Shown one piece after another: positions 1 through 9,700 of a stretch of 13,341 nt of DNA. The position numbers were made by a program, and so were the translations under genes. This stretch comes from Omnitrophica bacterium RIFCSPLOWO2_01_FULL_45_10b (GTDB lineage Bacteria > Omnitrophota > Omnitrophia > Omnitrophales > Danuiimicrobiaceae). Numbering within the stretch: the stretch's first letter is position 1; each line of letters begins with the position of its first letter. The notes beneath the pieces were generated by a model, which had not been told where the DNA came from, did no database searches, and worked only from the letters and a program-made list of their open reading frames with translations. The stretch is taken from contig MHFM01000032.1 of the NCBI GenBank assembly GCA_001804205.1, positions 173 through 13,513 on the forward strand. The letters are read 5' to 3'.

Positions 1-740
1 GGAATTAAATGAGGAGTCAAGAATATCAATTTTAGGATTTTGAAATGAAATTTCATTAATTAATGTTTGAAGTTTTTCTTTGAAGTCTGCGCCATAAAGA
101 GAATGATGGGTCCACGCTGTTATCGGAAACGCAAACGAAACAATATCGGCGGAAATACCCAGAATCCCGGCAATCCTTGTGGCGATCGCTTTGGTCTCTG
201 TAAAATTCGACGTATTAACCGCAAGGTACGCTTTCCGGTCATCCCCATAACTCATGACCTCAATCTCATTCGGCTGTACAAGAGCCTCGATTGGCTCAGG
301 GTCACTGAACGGAACAACGACGCGGCCATAAAGCTTTTCAAGCATCAATGGAAAAAGCTCAAACCGTCTTTTGAGATAATAAACAAAACGCTCAAAATCT
401 AATGCTTCCGAAATCACCATCGCGATTCCAAGCCCGAGACTGTCACCAGTAATCGCATGAAACAAAAATCCATTCTTTGCGTACTGCTTTAAAACTTGAT
501 GCTGTGAAAAAGCAAAAAGAAAATGCGCAAAGTAGCGGATGATAATATTCTTCGCTCTTGACGGATCAGCCACAGGAGATTGAAGCATCAATTGGTCAAC
601 TGAAAACAGCCCCTCCAATGCCGCGGCCGCACGTTGATAAAGGGGCTCGGCAATTTCCTTGTACTCATTAAAAAACATTTGGATTGCCTGCGGCGTTTCG
701 GAGGTAATTGTTAATGGTGTCAGTATTCCGAGAATACTTT
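1..740 (-). other. FabD-like acyltransferase domain, truncated by window end, partly degenerate
   Basis: Residues about 4201-4447. The nucleophile motif GDSLG (Ser4301) stands where malonyl-CoA:ACP transacylases have GHSLG. It is followed by the family's helix pattern (ISEALDFERFVYYLKRR), and Arg4326 lies 25 residues after the Ser, as Arg117 does after Ser92 in E. coli FabD. TAWTHHSL (His4412) aligns with the SAPFHSPL active-site block, and ISFQNPKIDIL with the conserved VEFxDPKIPV strand. Changes: the His before the Ser is Asp, the N-terminal GQGSQ block reads LTITSE, and the QP motif is not seen. The fold is likely retained, but malonyl transfer as in FabD is uncertain. The domain continues past position 1. 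Confidence 0.68.
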
Positions 741-3700
741 TTTGGGCCAGAAACCTCGGCCGCACACGCCCTGCGGAATCCGGCCGCAGATCATTCTCGG
801 TTTGAGTGAGGTCGGACGTTTTCATACCAAGGATTTGCATCAGCCGGCGCATTGCTCTCTCATCAGGAACATGATTCTTTCTCATGTCAGCCAGCTTACC
901 CATCTGAATTCGGTCAACGATGCTTGTTGCAAGCATGGCGATTGTGCGGTCAAGCTCCTCGCCGGTCATTTTCATGATTGCGGAAAAATCAGGATCTTCG
1001 TAATTGTTACCTTTAAATCCTAATTTTTCTCTCTCGTGATAAAATTCATTATTCCATCCCGGCTGAGAATAATCGCCTTGAAGGAGGAAAAGATTTCGAT
1101 TTAGAATTTCAACCAGCTGGCTCAAATAAAACGCGCGTTTTAACAAAGCCGTATCAGGCTTTGCGTCCAATGCTCCGTTTTCCCATAAAAATTCCGCGGT
1201 TTTTTCTGCAATAAGAAAATTGCCTTCCGCATTAGCGTGAACCGGATCGGCCCGCAAAGTTTCATCCAGTAAAAGTTTTGTTATAAATTCCCCAAGATAG
1301 GCAATGCTCACTCCTTGCGCCTCAGCTTCCGCTGCAACTTTTTTATAAAGAGCTGCATCTTCCGCGCCGCCCAGACGGGCCGCTCCCAAAAGCAATACTT
1401 GCGTGCCGCGCGCATGCACGTCGCGTATCATTTTCTCAAGCGATACTTGAATCAGTTTTTCGTCTTTGCCACCGATTAAATCATTCCTTCCGTGAAAAAG
1501 AATCAATAACGCAGGTTTTTCTTGGTCTAAAACTCCCGGTAACCGGGAAATGCCCGTGGTCGAAAGTTCGCCCCCGACACCGCTGTTAATTACTTTGCGG
1601 CCGATCATTCTCGCCAGCAAAGCCGGAAAAGATAGTTCGGGATCCACCACGCCCTTAATCGTGCTCGACCCAAAGGCCACAATTTTTTTATCCTGAGGAA
1701 TAAAATCAAGTCTCATTTCTGAGCGGTTTTCTTTCAAAGACTTTTCAAATTCTTCAATGGTGATCCGGTCGCGAGTCCTATATCCACCCAGTTCCTTGCT
1801 GATGCGGACACGCCGATATTTCTTTTCAACTTGCTTTCGCCATTCCGGAATTTGCTGACGCCAATCTTTATGAACATCAACGGTAGCGACAAAATCAAAA
1901 ATGGCTCCTTGTGATTGCGACCCCGGAAAAGGAATTGCCTCCGCAAAGGCGCGCGCCCATTGTTTGGGATCTTTTTGTGCGCCATTTGCTTCGTGTTCAA
2001 ATTTATTCCGTAAACGGCGCGCTTGCATGCGAATGGTCAAACGGTTCAAAAACTGCATTTGATCCATTAATCCTTCGATCAAAATCGGCCCTGAAATGAC
2101 TTTCGGCTGTATTTCTTCGGGTAATTCAGGACGGAACTTTTCTAAAATTTCTAAGAAATCATCACGGAACGCTTCCGGAATTTGCGGCTCAACCTCTCGG
2201 AGATTTTTCCGGATTTCTTCCGCCGAAATTCGCTGAGTGGAGCGGAGCCCCTTCAGCAGGCGCCCGACAACAGCTTCGCGGCCATGGAAAAACATAGGTG
2301 AAAAAGAATCCGGCGAAGGATTGTCATAGGCGTATCCCATTTGTCCCATTTTATAAATCAGGCGCAGCCATTCGCGCATGAAGCGATAGGCTTTGCTTTT
2401 CAAGCGATTGGCCTGAAGCATTTTTTGGGATTGTTTTGCTGCTTGATAAGCTTTATCCAATTCTTGAAGCCGGATACCGAGTGGTGTTGTGTTCTGACGT
2501 ACCAAAACAAGTTTCCCGCCCAATCGGATTTTCTTAATGTTTCCATCGGATTGCCAGACTTGAATTGCTTCCAAATTTTTTGGCAATCGGGCAAGCATCA
2601 TCGGCACCATCAGCCCGCCAAGACTGAATTTGGCTTGATCAAAAATCTTTTCTAATTTTGAATCCCGGTTTTCCGGCGAATTTGGAAGCGTGCCTTGCAT
2701 CGTAAAATAAGGGGTGCTCAATTCAAAAATGCCATTTTTTTCAGACCATTCGGGCAGGCGGTCAGATGCGGTTTGGGTTGTTCGTAACTCCTTAACAACT
2801 GCCGCTTGTTCAATTTCTTGTAATCGGACACGAATTTTTTCAAGTATGGTTCGCGTGCCGTCTTGAAGAAAAAATTCGCGGCGGTCCTCATGGGTCAGGA
2901 GCGAATCAAATTCTTCTTCCGCCAGCACGGGTTTAAGATCGTAATAATAAACTCGCCAAAAAGCTTCTGCCAGGCTGTGGCTGGTGACCTTGAACTCAGC
3001 TTTATTTCGGGTTGCATGAATCAAAATTTCTTCCGTTATCTGGCGTTTGATGCGCGTAAAAGCATACTGATCCCAGGATTCCGACCGCCCTTTTTCATCC
3101 AGCGTTCTTTCCAACATGCGCACGAGCCGCGCCCAGAAAGTACTGTCAACAAAAAACACAAGATCAACCGTCCGGGGATTTATTTCTAAAGCCCGCGCGC
3201 GCGCTAAATGATTTTTGTCAAGAGGCCAATCCTGCCAGTAAGCGATTTGTTTGTTGTTCAACAAACTGAAAAGCGCCAAAATCCCCTCCATATAAATGAC
3301 TCGGGGCTCGAGTTCGCCGTTCCGGCGGTTTTTCACCGGAGAAATATCGTACAAAAATTCTAAAACCTGCGGCGGCGCACCAGCAGGAACCGCAATGCTT
3401 CCGAGTTTTTTATTATTCTGGACATAAGCCACAGATGGGGCCTTGCCGGGGCTCGTTTCTAAAATCATCGGCGCCGTGTGGCGGAATTGAATGACAAGCT
3501 CGCCGTGAGCCGACGGGATTATTTTTAAATCCGGGATAAAGTCGGCCAGCTCAAGCGCATGGTTACGGTCAAGACGGTGCCACACCGCTCCGGCTGCAGC
3601 AGTTTCCTCGGCCCAGTATTGAATAGTCCATCGCTTTTCCGTTTTGACAAACTTTAATGCCACCCGCTTTCCTGCCGGCCCGGAAAGAATTTGATAGCGG

Positions 3701-6700
3701 CCATCTACAAAACGAATGCGCAGTTGGCCGCGGGCGCGCTGATCATAGGCCGGAAACAAATATTCTTTAAAATTTTCAGCCGTAATCCGGCGGCGTGAAT
3801 TAAACGCTTTGATTAGCTGCGCAATACGTTCCACCGCGAATTTTTGGACCATGACATCCAAAGTTTTGAGTTCCTTGCCCCAAAAATCAAACGGACGGTA
3901 ACCGCGTCGGCGTAAGTCGTCGTTAAAATTCTGGACAACCGGATCGGATTCTTTATCCGGTAAGCCGTGGATTGCGGAAAAAAGCGCCTGGGCCCTTTGC
4001 CATTCCTCAGGCGGCGGCATATCCAACAGCACCTCATCCGTGCTGATAGGCAGAATTTGTCCGGGCGCAAGTTGAAGATCGCCTTCGAGCTTGTCAATTA
4101 ATTCCCGTTGAACATGCGATTTGCCGCTTCCCGGAGGGCCTGATTCCAGAATTAATATGGGCTTGGCAAGTTCTAGCGCGATGGTGTCTTTTTGCGATCG
4201 GCGTTTTAGCAGCGATAAAATTCTTCGCTTTAATATTTCATAAAATTGATCATAGGTCTGCTCGTGGTGATGATCCCCATAAATGGTCAAATCCTTCACA
4301 ACTCCTGCGGACCAATGCAGCATTTCATGGATAATAGCTGCTGTTCCGGCAGACACAACCGCTTGAGAGCTTGCAGGCACCGTGCGCAGCTCGGATCGGG
4401 TGGGTGGGGTCAGAGGAATCCGGTCGGGATACCGCTGATGAAAAGCTTCCCATACGCGATTTTTTATACGCTCTGCTTGCCGCATTTCACTTCGAACAAC
4501 TTGCGGGTCGGGAAGTTGCCATGGATCAAGATTTCCCTTTTCTATCACATTTTGCATTGCTTGTTTGTAACGTGATGTTGCTTCCTTTTGGTTTGCGTCA
4601 TCTATAAAAGGATCAGGTGACCTTTGCCCTAAAATATTTTCGTGAAGTGGTTTTCCTTCCAACACTGCGTGAATCTTTCCTCCAGCATTGAAACCCAAAA
4701 GTCTCAACTCTCCCATAAAAGCTTCGCCCACTGAGGGTAATAAATCTTCAGAACGAGGTTCCCCTGCCCCGACAGGATTTTCATCATAGAGAAGTAGGGC
4801 TTCCAGCCGCGCCCAGTTGGGAAATTGATCCCTAGAACTTTGGTCAAGCATGGCAGGCGACATAAACCATTCTTTGCTGGGATATAACATTTCATCTAAA
4901 TGGTTTTCTGATAATGCGGTGATGCGTGTTTGGTGTTCTTCGTCATTGCCCCATTTTTTTACATTCCCCGTATTTTGATAACGATCGTACTTTCGAAGTA
5001 AAGCCACCATGTCTTTTTCAAATTGACGATAAATAGCGGCTGCCTGTTTTGTGTCTGACCCAATGAAAACATGGACATATCCAGGGAAAACACGCTGATA
5101 AGAATCTTCAATACTAGCAGCCCATAAACCAACATGAAGCGCCCAAAACATCTCCAAAAAATATTTTATACCTTTCACAGCCTCCGCCAGCTGATCCCCT
5201 CGAAGTTGTTGAGTGGGTGAAAAGTTATAAAAAATTGTATCACTTAATCGATCTACCACTGGGTACCTGAACCATGATTTATCACTTAAAAAGTTCCGGA
5301 GATTTTTTACGGTAGTCAGACGATAACTCAACAAATAAAAATATAACGCTAGAAATCGAATACGCTGCAACTGATCTGGAAAATCGCCTGTAGTAAAATG
5401 CAGAGACATTGCTTGGCGGTCTTTCGCACTCAAAAGCTTCCGGGCAAGTTCCTCAAAGGCCCCATCCGGCGGTAACGCAATCCCGCTTAAATCAAGTTTC
5501 ATGTGCCAAGAAACCGTTCTTACTCTTGGGATTGGTTCTTCTAATACTAAATGGTCAGTGATTTCCGCTAGCTTAGGAATCAACCCGCTGTCTATAAGCG
5601 AGTTCCTGAAATTTATAGAGTAACGCTGGTTATTAAGAAAATCACGCACTTCCGGATCTGACTGGACGACCGTGCGATTCATGACAAGAAGGAAAAGAAG
5701 GCTTTTTTCTGTTAAATAAAAGCTTCGCGGCTCCACAGAGCGGGCATCATAAAGAGATTTCAACTTTAAAGCAGCTTCTCTGACAAGTAACGGGTTACTT
5801 TCCGAAAAAGCTCTCAAAAGCACCAATCCCTTTGCCTGTACAGAAAGTCGATGGGGATGTAATACATAAAATCCGGAGGCCAGATAATTTTCGAGTGTTG
5901 CAATTTCCGGATGCTCACGCACGATGGTTGCAGCTTTTTGATAGTTTAAGCCAGAAAGTACCGGATCGCTTGGATCCACTTTTGCTAAAGCTTCACCCCA
6001 TGCCCGCAAGGCGCGTTCAGTCAAAATAGCTTTCGTTTGTGCAATTAGTTCTTCCGGATTTGGCGTTTGACCTGACTGCTTTGCCCAGTGATATACCGCG
6101 GCAAAGACAAATAACTTTGTCCACTGAGGTAAATCCTGATTTCGTGGCTGATCCGGTTTGGGGCGATCTAAAAAAAGAAGAACATTATGATAAGGTTCTA
6201 AAAGTCCATAAACCGGATTGTAAATTGCGAGTTTCTCGGCGATAGTCTCAAGGTCTGGTACAGGATATTTTTCCGCAAAGGATGCGTCTGTCAATTTTAA
6301 ATCATAGCTTTTTTTCAGTTCCTCTATGATAGCATTATATAAATTGTCCATAACTTGGTCAAAACTACCCCCAAAATGAAAGATGAAAAGCTCCGCGCCG
6401 ACGCTTCGAATGCCACCCTGTTTGCGATCATACATATCAAGCGCCTTTGCGATGTACTTCATCATCCGCACATTGGCAAGAACCCATTCTCTTTTGATGG
6501 GATCTTTAAATTTCTCTTCAAGGATTTCTTGAAAAGCTTTGGAATATTCATGTCCAGCTTTATCTCTACCAAAACCGATTTCGAGAAAAACGAAATGTGT
6601 TTCACCGCTTACACTGAGTCTGATCCTGCCAACCAGGAATTTCTTTGGTTCAGTTGATGTCTTTTCTAATTGAACGCTAATACTTTGGTTTGGATAAAAA

Positions 6701-9700
6701 GCCTGCATCGCTTCATAGAAAGGTCCGGATTTTTGTCTAAGTTGTGTATCAAAACTCTCTTTAAGCGATTCGAGACGTGCATTAAAAGCCGGAACATACA
6801 TCGTTGGAATCGGTTCCTCCGAGGGTGGTAAGAGGGCCTTCATATCATAATCGAAGTTTCTCGTGGCTTGTGTTCCGCGTGCCGTTGAACCGATGGATAG
6901 AAAATCAATCTGTGGTTTTTGAAAATCGCGAAAAGGCTCGTTCATAAAACTGCGGATGAATTCTCCGAGGCGATCTACTGCTGCTTGTTTTTCGCGGGCA
7001 ATAACAAACTGACTAATCACAGGATCAAACCATTCCACACGCATTTCAGCCCTGTGGGTTTGTGTATCGTGTATCGTGGGTCGTGTATCGTTTCGCGCAG
7101 CTGTTTCACGATTCACCATCCACGATTCACCATCCACGATTCTCTTGCGCAGCTCGGCCCTTTCCGCCGACCGCGGAAAGGACTGAGCAGTCCTCAGCCC
7201 GGTCGGGGCTGAGCGCAGCTCGGAGCGGCGGGAAGTTTGTTTCTTTTGAATCGCCATCGCACCGATCGTCGTTATGGTGCTCACCGAAAATGCGGTGATC
7301 GTAGCCTCCCATGTACCGCCCGCCAAAGCGAAAGCGAGCGCAAGCGGAAGATTGACTTTAAGATAAAGCGGCAAATCAAACTTTGGATTTTTCGAGTTCG
7401 CCATATAATTTCTGAAAAGCTGCATAAAAAATCCGACGATAAATATCGCTGGGATTCGCAAATAAGGCGGAACGACATTTTGCGCGGCATCATGCTGCAT
7501 TAAAACAACGGGCAGGCGGCCAAAAATGCTTTTTACGTCTTTTTTCCATTGTTTGCGTGCGGTGTAATGAGAAATATCTTCGTGAGGTTTTCCTTCTTGC
7601 TCCATGGCCCGAATTCCTTTTCGGTTCCAATAGCCGTTGAAGTAAACCGCCGTCAAACTGCTCGGAATAATTCCCACGATGGCCCCCAAAATAAAACGCA
7701 CAAAGGGGTCTTGAAATCGGTCGATTAAATGAATATTAGAAAAAAATGTAACCACACCGATGGAAAACCGCACCAGCATGAAAAAGGAAAAGCGTTCCCT
7801 GACATGATGTTTATAGGCAGGGTAATCGCTGGTCAGTTGGGTGTAATAATCCGTCATGGCGCCGGTGGATGCCGCAATTAACCCCGAAGTGAGAATTTGC
7901 CCTGCCGGAATGCTTACCCAATAAACAGTATTGAGTGCCATATACGCCCGGAACAAAAACGGAATCCCGGAAGCCCAGCTCGCGAACTCAAGCAATCCCC
8001 AAATAACCATCCCCCAGGTCACGGTTTTGTAAAATTTCTTTTTAAGAGTTTGCCTTTCCGTTGAGTCTTGCAAAATATCTTCTGCCGGGGCATCCCGCAT
8101 TTCGGAGCGAGATTGCTCTAAGGATTGTTTTTCATTTTCAATTTCGATGGCATGTTCTTCCAAAATCCCCACCAGCTCCTCCCAGCTCTCAAGGCGCGTT
8201 GGAAATTTTATGAATTGCACCAGCGTCCAAATACTGTAGACGGGCACCATAACGATGAGAGCGACTGTGCCGATCCAAAAAATCTGTGGATGCGCTTGCG
8301 CCAGTTTTAAGAGCGGCTCCAAATGAAATGGACTAAAGATGAATAAAAAAACTGCTCCCAGATAGACCGCAATTATTTTTTGATGCCGTTTTTGCAATTT
8401 CGTCAGATGCTGAGAGGCTGCCAGAACCAGTTTTTCCACCGCCTTTGCGGCACCAACGCTTGCGGCAAAGCTCTGAATCCGAAATTCCCGGGACCATATT
8501 TGAATCATCGATTCTTTCCTTGCCTTAGGAGAAACCCTATCTTCAATCACATTTCTTACTGCTTGATCCCACGCTTTCGCATTCCGAAGCTCGGCACGCC
8601 GGCGCTCATTTGCCGGCGGCACGACAGCGCTTGGTTCAACCGGAGCCAAGCGCATTTCGGAGCGGAAAATTGACAAATCTTTGCTCAATGCGGCGCGAAT
8701 ATCTTTTTCATCATCTACAAAATGTTGACGCTCCCAAACCTTATTTTTTCCGTCCGCGAGAACATTCAAAAATGGATTCAAGAAATTTCCTGACGGGACT
8801 TTTGCTAATTCCTTTAACGGTCCGGAACGAAGAAGATTTGCAGGGCTATAGGCTTGTATGGTTCGCGTTTCATTCAGCGGCAAAAGACTGCTTGCCCGCC
8901 AAGAATGCGTAAGCATTTTTGTCCAAATTTGATTAAGAATAGCTTTTTCATCCGGTAATACTTCGATAAGACGCGTTACAAACAAGGCGCGCTGATCCGC
9001 AACTTTCTTTTGTGATTCGTCTGTTGTTTGATAATGACGACTTATTCTCGTAGGAGAAAAATGAACATCCGGATTCAATGCCGATGCGAGGGCGCGAATA
9101 TAAATCTCCTCGTTTGTCGTTTGAACAGAATTTGATTTTGCGGCGACTTTTTCAAAAAGTTGTGGGTCTTGTTTCTTGATTCTCTCAACCAGGCCCGCAA
9201 CATAGTGAAGCAAAACTCCGTCTAAGCCCAGCTCAGGATCACCGGTCAGAAAAACATCGTCCAAATAAACTATTTTCCCATCTGCTTTTTCGGGTTCGTG
9301 ACGATCACTATTGCGAATGTGATTGGTCATGGCCAAAATGCTGTAGAAAAGGGCTTGCCAGCGATACGGTTCGGGTAAAGCATAAAGGCCAAATAGTTTC
9401 ATTTTTATGCTTTTCAAATTTGTAAATGACATCGCTGCTGTTGCAAGCCATTGTCCGATATCTCCATTGTTTTCTTGGGACCATCTCTCTGATAAATATC
9501 GAAGCGCTTGACCAACCTGTTCTTTAGCAAGGCTTTCTTCCTTTGTCCCCAAAGAACTCGAAAGAGCCATTAAAAGATTGCTAAAAAAAACAGAGAGTGC
9601 CTGCCTGTCTTTTTCTTCTGACGATATCGCTTTGAGTTGATTTTTAACCACCCAGTCATACGGGTTAAATTGATTCCGCATTTCAAAGCGACGGGAGGTG

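Noticed and set aside
2776..2790. Further border copy (VVKELRTTQ)
   Set aside because: Only ELR matches; the DNA does not match the border consensus and no second border lies at 63-66 bp.
4398..4428. G-quadruplex on the plus strand (GGGTGGGTGGGG plus a later GGG)
   Set aside because: The fourth G-run is 16 bases away and the stretch is explained by Pro and Thr codons on the coding strand.
7107..7142. CRISPR-like array
   Set aside because: The 14-bp units are directly tandem with no spacers and there are fewer than three full copies.
7240..8385. UbiA/EboC prenyltransferase membrane domain next to the EboD-like domain
   Set aside because: The aspartate-rich NDxxDxxxD-type motif is not present; DYYTQLTSD near 7850 does not fit.
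7240..8385. Mpv17/PMP22-like membrane family
   Set aside because: Only a loose resemblance in helix order, with no conserved motif that I could match.
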